From the NCBI GenBank assembly GCA_945890865.1, contig CAMDDB010000003.1:62001-126000 (forward strand): 64,000 nucleotides of DNA. The letters are read 5' to 3'. The stretch's first letter is position 1. The number at the start of each line of letters is the position of its first letter. Below, piece by piece: positions 17,941-27,125 of this stretch. The DNA comes from Flavobacterium psychrophilum (lineage in GTDB: Bacteria > Bacteroidota > Bacteroidia > Flavobacteriales > Flavobacteriaceae). Below the pieces are notes generated by a model. That model saw only the letters and a list, made by a program, of their open reading frames with translations. It made no database searches and was not told the DNA's origin. The translations under genes were made by a program, and so were the position numbers.

Positions 17941-17948
17941 TATATTTG
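17941..17948 (+). promoter_or_regulatory. -7 element upstream of uvrA
   Basis: TATATTTG is a perfect match to TAnnTTTG, 20 bases before the uvrA start codon. No TTG is seen at the standard 18-21 base distance, so the -33 element is weak or absent. Confidence 0.5.
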
Positions 17949-17968
17949 CAGGTCAATTAAAATCAAGA

Positions 17969-20764
17969 ATGATACAAACCGATTTTTCAACTTTAGAACC
18001 CAAGAAAAACATTCTTATAAAAGGAGCGCAATTGCACAATCTAAAAAATTTAGATGTGGCTATTCCTAGAAATAAATTGGTGGTTATAACCGGACTTTCT
18101 GGTTCAGGAAAATCAAGCTTAGCATTTGATACATTGTATGCAGAGGGTCAACGAAGATATGTAGAAAGTCTATCGTCATATGCACGCCAGTTCCTAGGTC
18201 GATTAGACAAGCCTAAAGTAGAATATATTAAAGGAATTGCCCCAGCCATAGCCATTGAACAAAAAGTTAATACTAGCAATGCTCGTTCAACAGTGGGCAC
18301 TTCTACCGAAATATATGACTATCTCAAATTATTATTTGCACGAATTGGAAAAACCTATTCCCCTATTTCTGGTAAGGAAGTAAAGAAAGATACCATTATA
18401 GATGTAGTTACATCTGTCAAAAGTTTTGTTCTTGACAGCAATTGGCTACTCCTTTCTCCCATTCATCTGGAAGCCGGAAGAGCCTTAGAAGATAAACTTA
18501 AAGTACTATTACAGCAAGGTTTTGCGCGTATTTTAGTGAATAACGAAATGCTGCGTTTGGACGCACTAGAACCCCACAGCTTAGACAATAAAGACGTATT
18601 ATTAATTGTTGATCGAATTGTAGTTAAAGAAGAAGATGCGTTTTATAATCGTCTATCAGATGCTATACAAACCGCTTTTTACGAAGGCAAAGGCAAATGT
18701 TTTTTACAAGAGGTTGATACAAATAAACGTTTGGAATTTAGTGGCAATTTTGAATTGGACGGACTCACATTTTTGGAACCGAATATACATTTATTCAGCT
18801 TTAACAATCCTTATGGTGCTTGTCCTACTTGTGAGGGCTATGGAAGCATCATTGGAATTGATAGTGACTTAGTGGTTCCAAACACCGCATTATCTATTTA
18901 TGAAAATGGTATTTATCCTTGGAGAGGCGAAAGCATGAGTTGGTACAGAGACCAATTAGTTAATAACGCCTACAAATTTGATTTTCCTATTCATAAGCCA
19001 TTTTTCGAGCTTTCAGAAGAACAAAAACAATTAATTTGGGATGGAAACTCTTATTTTACGGGACTTCATGATTTCTTCTCCGAATTGGAAGAAAAAAACT
19101 ATAAGATTCAGAATAGGGTTATGCTCTCTAGATACCGTGGAAAAACCAAATGCCCCGTATGTAAAGGAAAAAGATTGCGACCTGAAGCAAACTTCATCAA
19201 AATAGCAGGACAAACTCTCTCCGATTTGGTGGATTTACCGCTTATTAATTTGATTGCCTTCTTTAAAAGTCTAACCTTAAATGAATACGATGCTAAAGTG
19301 GCCAAACGATTATTGATCGAAATTAACAATCGTCTGGATTTTTTGTCCAATGTAGGATTGAGTTATTTGACATTAAATCGGAATTCAAATTCACTTTCCG
19401 GTGGCGAGTCGCAACGCATCAACTTAGCTACCTCTTTAGGAAGTAGTTTAGTGGGTTCAATGTACATTTTAGACGAACCAAGTATTGGGCTGCATCCTAA
19501 AGATACCGAACGATTAATCGAGGTGTTAAAAAACCTAAGAGACTTAGGAAATACCGTTATTGTAGTAGAACACGATGAAGACATCATGAAAGCTGCCGAT
19601 ATGATCATTGATATAGGTCCTGAAGCTGGCACGCATGGTGGTGAATTAGTGGCACAAGGTACGTATCAGGAACTTTTGCTTGCCAATTCACTTACGGCAA
19701 ATTATTTAAATGGAACTGAAGTCATTGAAGTTCCTGCAACCCGACGTAGTTATAAAAATTATATCGAAATAATTGGAGCAAGGGAAAACAATTTAAAAAA
19801 CGAAAATTTCACCTTCCCTTTAGAGTGTTTAACAGTGATAACTGGGGTTTCAGGCAGTGGAAAGAGCACCTTAGTTAAAAAAATATTATTTCCGGCATTA
19901 CAAAAAAAATTAGAAGGTGTGGGTGAAAAAGCGGGGCAATTCACTACGTTAGAAGGAAGTTATTCTCACATTAAGCATATTGAATATGTGGATCAAAACC
20001 CTATTGGTAGAAGTTCTCGTTCCAATCCAGTTACCTATATTAAAGCCTACGATGACATCCGTGAATTATTTGCAAAACAAAGTGTTTCAAAATTAAGAAA
20101 TTACCAAGCCAAACATTTTTCATTCAACGTAGACGGGGGTAGATGTGAAATATGTAAAGGAGATGGAGAAGTTACTATTGAAATGCAATTTATGGCCGAT
20201 GTTCATTTAGAATGTGAAACATGTAACGGTAAACGATTTAAAAAAGAAGTTTTAGAAGTAACTTTTGAAGGCAAAAACATTGATGATATATTAACGATGA
20301 CCATTGATGAAGCACTCCTCTTTTTTACAGAGCAAAAGCAAACAAAAATTACTCAAAAATTACAACCATTACAAGATGTTGGTTTAGGTTATGTTCAATT
20401 GGGTCAGTCCTCTTCTACTCTTTCGGGAGGCGAAGCACAACGAATTAAATTAGCTTCATTTTTAGTAAAAGGAACCATCAAAGACAAAGCTTTGTTTGTT
20501 TTTGACGAACCCACAACTGGCTTACACTTTCATGACATCAAAAAATTACTGGCCTCTTTTGACGCTCTTCTAGAAAAAGGGCATTCTATCATTGTAATTG
20601 AACATAATTTGGACTTGATCAAATGTGCCGACTATATTCTCGATATTGGTCCAGAGGGCGGAGAAAACGGCGGACATTTGATGGCTTTTGGTACGCCAGA
20701 AGAAGTAATTAAAAATAAAAAATCAATTACAGGAATTTATTTAAAAGAAAAATTAAAGAGATGA
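17969..20764 (+). CDS. uvrA: Excinuclease ABC subunit A
   Basis: This 931-residue protein is UvrA, the damage-recognition ATPase of nucleotide-excision repair. Two ABC modules are visible: Walker A GLSGSGKSS near 44 with signature LSGGESQR near 474, and GVSGSGKST near 628 with signature LSGGEAQR near 829. Zinc-binding pairs are CPTCEG and CPVCKG in the first half and CEICKG/CETCNG in the second. Length is close to the 940 residues of E. coli UvrA, so the UvrB-binding insert is probably present and this is a UvrA1-type protein. It overlaps the next gene by four bases. Bacteroidota genomes often carry several UvrA genes; whether another exists here is unknown. Confidence 0.96.
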   Translation: MIQTDFSTLEPKKNILIKGAQLHNLKNLDVAIPRNKLVVITGLSGSGKSSLAFDTLYAEGQRRYVESLSSYARQFLGRLDKPKVEYIKGIAPAIAIEQKVNTSNARSTVGTSTEIYDYLKLLFARIGKTYSPISGKEVKKDTIIDVVTSVKSFVLDSNWLLLSPIHLEAGRALEDKLKVLLQQGFARILVNNEMLRLDALEPHSLDNKDVLLIVDRIVVKEEDAFYNRLSDAIQTAFYEGKGKCFLQEVDTNKRLEFSGNFELDGLTFLEPNIHLFSFNNPYGACPTCEGYGSIIGIDSDLVVPNTALSIYENGIYPWRGESMSWYRDQLVNNAYKFDFPIHKPFFELSEEQKQLIWDGNSYFTGLHDFFSELEEKNYKIQNRVMLSRYRGKTKCPVCKGKRLRPEANFIKIAGQTLSDLVDLPLINLIAFFKSLTLNEYDAKVAKRLLIEINNRLDFLSNVGLSYLTLNRNSNSLSGGESQRINLATSLGSSLVGSMYILDEPSIGLHPKDTERLIEVLKNLRDLGNTVIVVEHDEDIMKAADMIIDIGPEAGTHGGELVAQGTYQELLLANSLTANYLNGTEVIEVPATRRSYKNYIEIIGARENNLKNENFTFPLECLTVITGVSGSGKSTLVKKILFPALQKKLEGVGEKAGQFTTLEGSYSHIKHIEYVDQNPIGRSSRSNPVTYIKAYDDIRELFAKQSVSKLRNYQAKHFSFNVDGGRCEICKGDGEVTIEMQFMADVHLECETCNGKRFKKEVLEVTFEGKNIDDILTMTIDEALLFFTEQKQTKITQKLQPLQDVGLGYVQLGQSSSTLSGGEAQRIKLASFLVKGTIKDKALFVFDEPTTGLHFHDIKKLLASFDALLEKGHSIIVIEHNLDLIKCADYILDIGPEGGENGGHLMAFGTPEEVIKNKKSITGIYLKEKLKR

Positions 20765-21957
20765 TCAACCCTTCAGCTAGTGGATGGATAGATAAATTTT
20801 TTCTAGAGAATCAGAGCCATTTTATTGATTTTCAAGGAAACCATTTGGACTTTTATGAAAGTTGTAGACAAACTGGTTTTATTTATGGCTATGTAGTTAA
20901 ATTTCAATTAAACAAAGCTATAGATGGAAAATGGTCGTATGATGAAATAACAAAAATTGGATTTTTGAACACCTTACATGCTGTTTATTCTTTAGAATAT
21001 AAGAATAGTTTACCGAATGATTTTTTAGTTTCTTTATATGAATTCTACAAGATTATTCAACCTGAAAATCTTAATTTCATCAAAAAAATGTTTCCCGAAA
21101 GTTCAAAAAGTGCTCGATTAGAGCAAATCCTTGATGAACGCATACAAACCAATCAAAACAGTTTAAGTAAAAACTTCTCTCATATTATTACCAATGCGCT
21201 ATTATTTATTGATGTGGTGGCTTTCCATTACTATATAAAAAATTCTACCTTACCCGATGACTATCTTAAAAAAATTGAAACCGATTGCATAAAGATCGTT
21301 TCCTTGGCTTTAAACATCAAGCAAAATAAGTCTAAATATGATGAATTAGTAATGAAGTTGTTTGAAAATTCTATTCGATATACAAAATTTTCAACTTTAG
21401 AATCTTTAGATTTTAGTGCGCTTAAGCTGAATAAATACTCCGAATTGCTAGAGCGATTGTACTTGTTGGATATTGCACAAATGGCTCTTTGGAGTGATCA
21501 ACTTCTAGAAGAAAACGAAGTATTGTTTTTAAAAGCTATTAATGCTGATTTGCAGCTCAATGATGAACTCCTGCAAAAAAGTATTGAAAGTATGGATCTA
21601 TTTATCAAGGAGTATAAAAATGAAATCCCATTTTTTAACTATTCTAATCCGATCAAGCATTTTTATGATCAAGCCAATAAAAACGTGACCAAACTGATCA
21701 TTCGTAATAAAGATCGATTGACCAAAGAAATCAAGGAAAGTGGCGAATTAATGCAATTATTAGCAAAATCAACTGCCAAAGATCTTTCAAAAGAAGAAAA
21801 AAAGAAAGTAAAAAAACAGCTACTCGACATCTGTAAATCCATACCGTCTTTGACTATTTTTTTACTTCCAGGAGGTAGTCTTTTACTACCAATATTGATT
21901 AAATTTATTCCGCAATTGTTGCCTTCTGCTTTTAATGAAAATTTAGAAGACGATTAA
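20761..21957 (+). CDS. LETM1-related protein
   Basis: This 398-residue protein has no signal peptide. Its last 80 residues resemble the LETM1 domain: a basic stretch SKEEKKKVKKQLLDICKSIP followed by a hydrophobic LTIFLLPGGSLLLPILIKFIPQLLPSAF-like segment. In mitochondria this domain is linked to cation exchange. From memory, flavobacterial homologues are labelled LETM1-related biofilm-associated proteins; the biofilm role is not established here. The rest is helix-rich with no motif I recognise. It overlaps uvrA by ATGA, so the two are probably translationally coupled. Its last four bases overlap the stop of the convergent carbonic anhydrase gene. Confidence 0.7.
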   Translation: MINPSASGWIDKFFLENQSHFIDFQGNHLDFYESCRQTGFIYGYVVKFQLNKAIDGKWSYDEITKIGFLNTLHAVYSLEYKNSLPNDFLVSLYEFYKIIQPENLNFIKKMFPESSKSARLEQILDERIQTNQNSLSKNFSHIITNALLFIDVVAFHYYIKNSTLPDDYLKKIETDCIKIVSLALNIKQNKSKYDELVMKLFENSIRYTKFSTLESLDFSALKLNKYSELLERLYLLDIAQMALWSDQLLEENEVLFLKAINADLQLNDELLQKSIESMDLFIKEYKNEIPFFNYSNPIKHFYDQANKNVTKLIIRNKDRLTKEIKESGELMQLLAKSTAKDLSKEEKKKVKKQLLDICKSIPSLTIFLLPGGSLLLPILIKFIPQLLPSAFNENLEDD

Positions 21958-22589
21958 AATTTTAATTGGTACACATCATCTAAATCTTTATCACAGCTAA
22001 AATTAACCCCTAAATCGGTTACATAACCATCATTGAGTCCATATACCCAGCCGTGTAATGATAATTTTTGACCATTTTTCCATGCGTTTTGCACAATAGA
22101 TGTTTTGGCTAAATCCATTACTTGTTCTTTAACATTGACCTCTACAAAAGTATTGAATCGTTCCTTTTCATCTTTAATGGCATCCAATTCGTCCTGATGA
22201 AAACGATACACATCTTTGATATGACGAATCCAGTTGTCGATGATTCCAATGGAACTGTTTCCCATAGCCGCTTTAACACCTCCACAACCATAATGACCAC
22301 AAACAATTACATGCTTCACTTTTAAAGCATTTACGGCATAATCTAATACACTTAGCATATTCATGTCCGAATGAACTACCATGTTTGCAATATTTCTATG
22401 AACAAAAACTTCGCCGGGTTCAGCACCAATAATCTCATTTGCAGGAACACGACTGTCAGAGCAGCCAATCCATAATAGTGGAGGGCTTTGTCCATCAACT
22501 AAATTCTTGAAATAATTTGGACTAATGGCTAATTTTTTCTCAACCCATTTTTTATTATTGTCTAATATTTTTTTATAAAAATCGCTCAT
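21954..22589 (-). CDS. Beta-class carbonic anhydrase
   Basis: This 211-residue enzyme interconverts CO2 and bicarbonate. Zinc ligands and partners of the beta class are all present: Cys43 and Asp45-x-Arg47 in CSDSRVPA, and His99 and Cys102 in CGHYGCGGV. There is no signal peptide, so it is cytoplasmic. It starts 10 bases after the SulP transporter gene on the same strand and the two form a pair. A transporter importing bicarbonate and an anhydrase equilibrating it would supply carboxylases. Its stop overlaps the stop of the convergent LETM1-like gene. Confidence 0.95.
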   Translation of the reverse strand: MSDFYKKILDNNKKWVEKKLAISPNYFKNLVDGQSPPLLWIGCSDSRVPANEIIGAEPGEVFVHRNIANMVVHSDMNMLSVLDYAVNALKVKHVIVCGHYGCGGVKAAMGNSSIGIIDNWIRHIKDVYRFHQDELDAIKDEKERFNTFVEVNVKEQVMDLAKTSIVQNAWKNGQKLSLHGWVYGLNDGYVTDLGVNFSCDKDLDDVYQLKF

Positions 22590-22598
22590 AGGATACTA

Positions 22599-24185
22599 TT
22601 ATTTCTTTTGTTCTTTAATTTTTACGTGCTTAAACTCTGTATTATCAATATTATATTGTTCTTTAAAACCTTTCAAAGTTAATTTAATTTCTTTATCTAC
22701 TGCAGTAACATTTCGAAAATCTTTTAGCATTTCAACCACATCAAAATCAATATATTTTGTATTGGTAGCATCAATAATTAAATTTGAACCTTCTGGAATA
22801 TGAATTAACGTACTTTTTATAGCTGCTTTATTTAAAAAAGATACTTCTTGTGCTAGTTTAATAGTAATTACATCGCCATCATGAAAGGATTCCTTTTTAA
22901 AAGAATAGGCGATTTTTAAATTTTGGTGTAAAATAAATAAAATACTAACAGCAAGACCAATGGCAACTCCTTTTAATAAATCAATTCCTACAACTGCAAT
23001 AACTGTTATAATAAATGGAATAAATTGAGAAAAACCGTTCTTCCATAAATGAATAAAAACGCTAGGCTTAGCTAATTTATAGCCCACCATTAATAAAACA
23101 GCTGCCAATGCCGCAAGTGGAATCTTATTCAATAAAAAGGGAATAGATATTGCAAATACAAAAAGCAACAAACCATGAAAGATAGTGGATAATTTTGTTT
23201 TACCCCCCGAATTAATGTTAGCAGAAGAACGAACCACCACAGAAGTCATTGGCAATCCGCCTAACAAACCGCTTATAATATTTCCAACTCCTTGAGCTTT
23301 TAACTCTCTATTTGTATCTGTATACCGCTTGAAAGGGTCTAATTTATCAGTAGCTTCAATACATAATAAGGTTTCAATTGAAGCTACAGCAGCAATGGTT
23401 ACCGCTACAATCCATACTTTTGGGTTGGTTAAAGCGCTAAAATTTGGTAAAGAAAAACCCGCTTTAATTTCATCCAACGAAGGTAAATTAACCAAATGGT
23501 TTTTAGTTGTAATTGCTAAAACAGACTCTGATTTAATAAATATTTCATTCAAAATAATACTCAAAACTACTACAACTAAAGCTCCAGGAATCATTTTAAC
23601 TTTCTTTAAAGCCGGTACTTTTTCCCATATAATCAAAATCGCTATAGAAATTAATGCAATAATTATTGCTCCTCCATGAATGAAATTAATGGATTCTAAT
23701 AACGTATCAAAAGTGCTGTGTCCCGATTTTTCAATAAAAAAGAAATCGCCTTCGTTATCCACGTCATGTCCAAAAGCATGAGGTATTTGTTTTAAGATAA
23801 TAATGATTCCAATAGCAGCGAGCATTCCCTCAATTACACTTGTTGGAAAATAATTTGAAAAACTTCCAGCTCTCAAAAACCCCAAACCTATTTGAAGTAA
23901 ACCAGCTAGAATAACAGCTACTAAAAAAATATCAAAACCTCCTAAATCAGTTATGGCAGTTAAAACAATTGCCGTTAAACCTGCGGCGGGTCCGGTAACA
24001 CTCAACGCAGAGTTACTTAAAAATCCAACTATAATACCTCCAATTACTCCAGAAACTATTCCAGCAAACAATGGTGCACCAGAGGCTAAAGCTATCCCTA
24101 AACATAAAGGTAAAGCCACTAAAAAAACAACTAGACCCGATGCAAGATCTCCTCTTACATTGGAAAAAATGTGATGATTACTCAT
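22599..24185 (-). CDS. SulP-family anion transporter, probable bicarbonate importer
   Basis: This 528-residue membrane protein has the SulP core: an N-terminal DLASGLVVFLVALPLCLGIALASG segment, GxxxGxxxG-rich helices, the NIISGLLGGLPMTSVVVRSS motif near 305 and about 10-12 membrane helices. A C-terminal STAS domain lies at about 430-520 (NLIIDATNTKYIDFDVVEML). SulP proteins carry sulfate, bicarbonate or other anions; substrate cannot be read from sequence. The adjoining carbonic anhydrase gene strongly suggests bicarbonate, possibly driven by Na+. It is the first gene of the pair. Confidence 0.88.
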   Translation of the reverse strand: MSNHHIFSNVRGDLASGLVVFLVALPLCLGIALASGAPLFAGIVSGVIGGIIVGFLSNSALSVTGPAAGLTAIVLTAITDLGGFDIFLVAVILAGLLQIGLGFLRAGSFSNYFPTSVIEGMLAAIGIIIILKQIPHAFGHDVDNEGDFFFIEKSGHSTFDTLLESINFIHGGAIIIALISIAILIIWEKVPALKKVKMIPGALVVVVLSIILNEIFIKSESVLAITTKNHLVNLPSLDEIKAGFSLPNFSALTNPKVWIVAVTIAAVASIETLLCIEATDKLDPFKRYTDTNRELKAQGVGNIISGLLGGLPMTSVVVRSSANINSGGKTKLSTIFHGLLLFVFAISIPFLLNKIPLAALAAVLLMVGYKLAKPSVFIHLWKNGFSQFIPFIITVIAVVGIDLLKGVAIGLAVSILFILHQNLKIAYSFKKESFHDGDVITIKLAQEVSFLNKAAIKSTLIHIPEGSNLIIDATNTKYIDFDVVEMLKDFRNVTAVDKEIKLTLKGFKEQYNIDNTEFKHVKIKEQKK

Positions 24186-24240
24186 AAAAAATATAATACA
24201 TTAATAAATACGCTTGAAGTAGCAATTCCGTTTCAGTATA

Positions 24241-24531
24241 TTATATAAATTTTGGAGGTGGCGAAAAAATTTGATGGGCAAGATTAGTGAAATTTAAATT
24301 CGCTAATAAAGAAACATTTAATAATTGAGCCTTTTTTGGAGTTAAAAAGGTTAAATCAAAATCAATTAAAGCAACTGACTTTATTTCGTCAAAAGAAACT
24401 CTATTCTCTTCTTCTTCGGATACTGCATAAAAATAGGAAGTATCCGCATCTTTATCTATCAAACCAATAATAGTAGGCGTAGATAAAAAAGCTAAAAAAA
24501 GAAAAACCAATAGACTTATCAAAAATTTCAT
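24241..24531 (-). CDS. Small secreted or membrane-anchored protein, unknown function
   Basis: I place the start at the methionine before KFLISLLVFLFLAFLS, giving 96 residues; a longer frame adds 12 residues without typical signal features. The first 20 residues are a membrane helix or signal peptide. An acidic YAVSEEEENRVSFDE segment follows, then a mixed stretch and a proline-rich end, IFSPPPKFI. I do not recognise a domain. It lies between the SulP gene and oxyR, divergent from oxyR. Confidence 0.6.
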   Translation of the reverse strand: MKFLISLLVFLFLAFLSTPTIIGLIDKDADTSYFYAVSEEEENRVSFDEIKSVALIDFDLTFLTPKKAQLLNVSLLANLNFTNLAHQIFSPPPKFI

Positions 24532-24619
24532 GACGCAAAAATAGCAGTTTAAATGATCTATTCTCATAATATTTTATTAAAATTAACAACAACACTTATC
24601 AGCTTAATTGATAGTTTTT

Positions 24620-24627
24620 TATATTTG
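24620..24627 (+). promoter_or_regulatory. -7 element upstream of oxyR
   Basis: TATATTTG is a perfect TAnnTTTG box ending 19 bases before the chosen oxyR start at 24647. It argues against the alternative TTG start at 24608, which lies upstream of the box. Confidence 0.55.
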
Positions 24628-24646
24628 CATCAAAATAAACAATACT

Positions 24647-25588
24647 ATGACCATTACCCAATTGCATTATGTATTAGCGGTTGCCGAATACAAAAACTTC
24701 ACATTGGCCGCCGAAAAATGCTTCGTAACACAACCTACTTTAAGCATGCAAATACAAAAATTAGAAGACGAATTAGATATTTTAATTTTTGATCGTAGTA
24801 AAAAACCCATTATACTTACTGAAGTTGGTGAAAAAATAGTCAATCAAGCCAAAAACATTGTCAATGAAGCTGGTCGCATAAAAGATATCGTGGATCAACA
24901 AAAAGGGTATATTGGTGGCGAATTTAAAATAGGAATAATTCCTACCATAATGCCTACTCTACTCCCCATGTTCCTAACCAACTTTATTAAGAAATATCCA
25001 AAAGTAAATCTAATAATTGAAGAACAAACAACCGAAGAAATCATCAAGAAATTAAAAAATGGTCATTTGGATTGTGCTATAGCTGCCACCCCTTTAGAAG
25101 AAGAACATTTGAAAGAAATTGTTCTCTATTTTGAGCCCTTTGTAGCCTATCTTCCCGATAACCATAGCAGTTTAAAAAACAAAAAAATTACAGTAGATGA
25201 ATTGGATTTTGATACCATTTTATTACTACAAGATGGACACTGCTTTAGAAACGGTATTTTAAATTTATGCAAGAATAATAACTACATCGTTGATAATCAT
25301 TTTCAATTAGAAAGCGGTAGTTTTGAAACATTAATAAAATTAGCAGATGAAGGATTAGGCACTACATTATTACCTTACTTGCATACTTTAGATTTGAATG
25401 ATAAAAACAAAGCCAAACTAAGAGATTTTAAAGATCCAAAACCAGCGAGAGAAGTTAGTTTGATTTATCCAAAAAACGAATTAAAATTACACATTATAAA
25501 TGCGTTACGAGACGTAATCTCTGGAGTTGTTCGCGGTGCCATTGCCTTTAGTGATGTTGAAATCATTAGCCCTAAGCCCAATAAATAA
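24647..25588 (+). CDS. oxyR: Hydrogen peroxide-sensing LysR regulator OxyR
   Basis: With the start at MTITQLHYVLAVAE the protein has 313 residues. The winged HTH (about 1-60) contains FTLAAEKCFVTQPTLSMQIQ. The substrate-binding-like domain contains LLQDGHCFRNGILNLC, equivalent to the redox pair Cys199 and Cys208 of E. coli OxyR (GHCLRDQ..C), with the same spacing. That pair forms the peroxide-sensing disulfide, so an OxyR role is well supported. The longer frame starting at 24608 adds only residues that read through the promoter. A bidirectional hairpin follows the stop. The target genes are not visible here, though bcp at the window start would be a plausible one. Confidence 0.9.
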   Translation: MTITQLHYVLAVAEYKNFTLAAEKCFVTQPTLSMQIQKLEDELDILIFDRSKKPIILTEVGEKIVNQAKNIVNEAGRIKDIVDQQKGYIGGEFKIGIIPTIMPTLLPMFLTNFIKKYPKVNLIIEEQTTEEIIKKLKNGHLDCAIAATPLEEEHLKEIVLYFEPFVAYLPDNHSSLKNKKITVDELDFDTILLLQDGHCFRNGILNLCKNNNYIVDNHFQLESGSFETLIKLADEGLGTTLLPYLHTLDLNDKNKAKLRDFKDPKPAREVSLIYPKNELKLHIINALRDVISGVVRGAIAFSDVEIISPKPNK

Positions 25589-25589
25589 T

Positions 25590-25614
25590 AAAAGTTCCTA
25601 TTAACGGGACTTTT
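25590..25614. terminator. Hairpin terminator between oxyR and the 64-residue gene
   Basis: AAAAGTTCC at 25590-25598 pairs with GGGACTTTT at 25606-25614, with one G-T pair, around a seven-base loop. It lies between two convergent genes and could serve both. Confidence 0.65.
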
Positions 25615-25618
25615 AAAA

Positions 25619-25813
25619 CTAATTCATATAAATCAAACATTGTCTTAATTCAGGTCGTTCTGCGGTGAACTGTATGAGCCAATCGCGGAGCAATTCAATT
25701 TCGTAGGGCAATAAATTATTGAGTGCTTTTTCTAATTCTTTTCGAAATAGTTTTTTATCAAAACTAACGCGTTCTAAAATAGATTTGGTGTAGGCAAAAA
25801 CGGTTCGAGGCAT
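25619..25813 (-). CDS. Conserved small helical protein, unknown function
   Basis: This 64-residue protein begins MPRTVFAYTKSILERVSFD and contains LFRKELEKALNNLLPYEIE and ELRQCLIYMN. It is amphipathic and probably helical, without signal or membrane segments. From memory a near-identical small protein is widespread in Bacteroidota, but it has no known role. It is not part of an obvious operon; the next gene on the same strand starts 110 bases away. Confidence 0.7.
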   Translation of the reverse strand: MPRTVFAYTKSILERVSFDKKLFRKELEKALNNLLPYEIELLRDWLIQFTAERPELRQCLIYMN

Positions 25814-25923
25814 AATCGTTTAATTTGATGGGTTATTATTATAAAATAAGAACTTTTGTAAAATTAATGAAAAAAAACATCTTAGATACAAACACTATTG
25901 CCAAAATAATTGTTAAATTTTTA

Positions 25924-26595
25924 CTAAATTTTTAAAACCTTGGTAGCTCTAAGCATTTCCCGTTTACCGGGAGCCCCTGGTAATTTTTCTATTGAAAAAC
26001 CGGCTGCCAACATTGCATTTTTTATAACTGATCTGCAGGCATATGTTACAAGAACACCTCCGGGCAACAATGCTTCATACATTTTGACAAAAATGGCTTC
26101 ACTCCATAATTCGGGTTGCAAAGGATATCCAAATGCGTCAAAATAGATTAAATGGTATTGATTTTTGTCGTTTATATCTTGAAAAAATTGTTTCCGCTTG
26201 GTTAAATTAAATTGAGTCGTAATTGCAATTTCATGTTCCCAATCAGAGGCATGCATTTTTTCAAAATTAGTAGCGTATGGCGCTGCTTTTAATTCTGATA
26301 CATAATTCATTTGTACTACTTCTGCTGCAGAAATGGGATACGCTTCTACCCCAACATAATTTACCTTGTCTTTAGTAAGGGTTTCTAAAAAAGTAATAAA
26401 GGCATTTAAACCCGTACCAAAACCAATTTCTAAAATTGAAATTTCGTCTTGATTTTGAAATACATCTAAACCATGAGTAACAAACACATGTTTGGCTTCT
26501 TGAATGGCTCCATGACTTGAATGATAATTCTCATTCCAATCCGGAATTCTAATGGTAGTAGAACCATCACCGGTAATTACTATTTCTCTTTTCAT
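25924..26595 (-). CDS. mnmD: tRNA (mnm5s2U34) methyltransferase MnmD-like
   Basis: This 223-residue protein is a SAM-dependent methyltransferase of the MnmD type. The enzyme methylates the aminomethyl group on wobble uridine in tRNA. It shows ILEIGFGTGLNAF (SAM motif I), YVGVEAYPISAAEV, and YHLIYFDAFGYPLQPELWS with the acidic pair expected near the substrate. The usual MnmC fusion partner (an FAD oxidoreductase) is absent, so this is the stand-alone form. The N-terminus GDGSTTI and HSSHGAIQEAKHVF match family members. No operon partners are evident. Confidence 0.88.
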   Translation of the reverse strand: MKREIVITGDGSTTIRIPDWNENYHSSHGAIQEAKHVFVTHGLDVFQNQDEISILEIGFGTGLNAFITFLETLTKDKVNYVGVEAYPISAAEVVQMNYVSELKAAPYATNFEKMHASDWEHEIAITTQFNLTKRKQFFQDINDKNQYHLIYFDAFGYPLQPELWSEAIFVKMYEALLPGGVLVTYACRSVIKNAMLAAGFSIEKLPGAPGKREMLRATKVLKI

Positions 26596-26651
26596 TTAGT
26601 GTACAAAAAAAGGTTTTAGTATGTGCTCAAACCCTTTGCCATTTTATTGTA

Positions 26652-27125
26652 TTATTTTATATACAACTTCTTAATTTTAGGAATTGGACCTCCGCATTTC
26701 ACTTGGTGACACTGAATACAAGCATATATACCATTATTAAAATGTGTTTTGGCATTCTTTGGATCTTGATATATCAATTCTTGAGCTTTGATAAATTGAG
26801 TTGCTTGTTCATCAAAAAACGAGTCTCTATCTGCATCATCGGTCATTACCGCTTGATGAATTTTAATAAAATGTTGCGGAAATTTACCGATTGTATCGCC
26901 ATTAATAATTCGCTCTTTTAAACGTTGATTATCAACGTACATTTGCTCCATAAGAGCCGCCATTTCAGACATTTCATACATTTCAAATCCATTTTCTTTC
27001 TTTGAAAGCGAATCTTTTTTTATTATTTCAATACCGAAAATTTCAACTGAATCATTGCTTTTTACATTTTCACAGGAAAGAAATACAACCGAAAAAACAA
27101 AAATAAAAAGTAACTTATTCATCAT
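26652..27125 (-). CDS. Lipoprotein with a C-terminal cytochrome c-like heme motif
   Basis: This 157-residue protein has a lipoprotein signal ending at Cys18 (FLSC). Near the C-terminus CIQCH (136-140) is a CxxCH heme c attachment site, followed by CGGPIPKIKKLYI. The first 120 residues are helix-rich and acidic and I cannot assign them. A single CxxCH with a nearby methionine could make a small electron carrier, but no clear axial methionine is obvious. Its ATG overlaps the stop of the DUF4920 gene (ATGA), so the pair is co-transcribed. The N-terminal tandem methionines leave a one-residue start uncertainty. Confidence 0.7.
   Translation of the reverse strand: MMNKLLFIFVFSVVFLSCENVKSNDSVEIFGIEIIKKDSLSKKENGFEMYEMSEMAALMEQMYVDNQRLKERIINGDTIGKFPQHFIKIHQAVMTDDADRDSFFDEQATQFIKAQELIYQDPKNAKTHFNNGIYACIQCHQVKCGGPIPKIKKLYIK

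Larger units (their letters stand above)
17628..17968. other. 341-base intergenic region between module protein and uvrA
   Basis: This is the longest gene-free stretch in the window. It is very AT-rich and separates two divergent genes. It holds two candidate regulatory sites (17699-17720 and 17819-17839) and a -7 box for uvrA at 17941-17948. I see no small gene, RNA or terminator in it. Confidence 0.7.
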
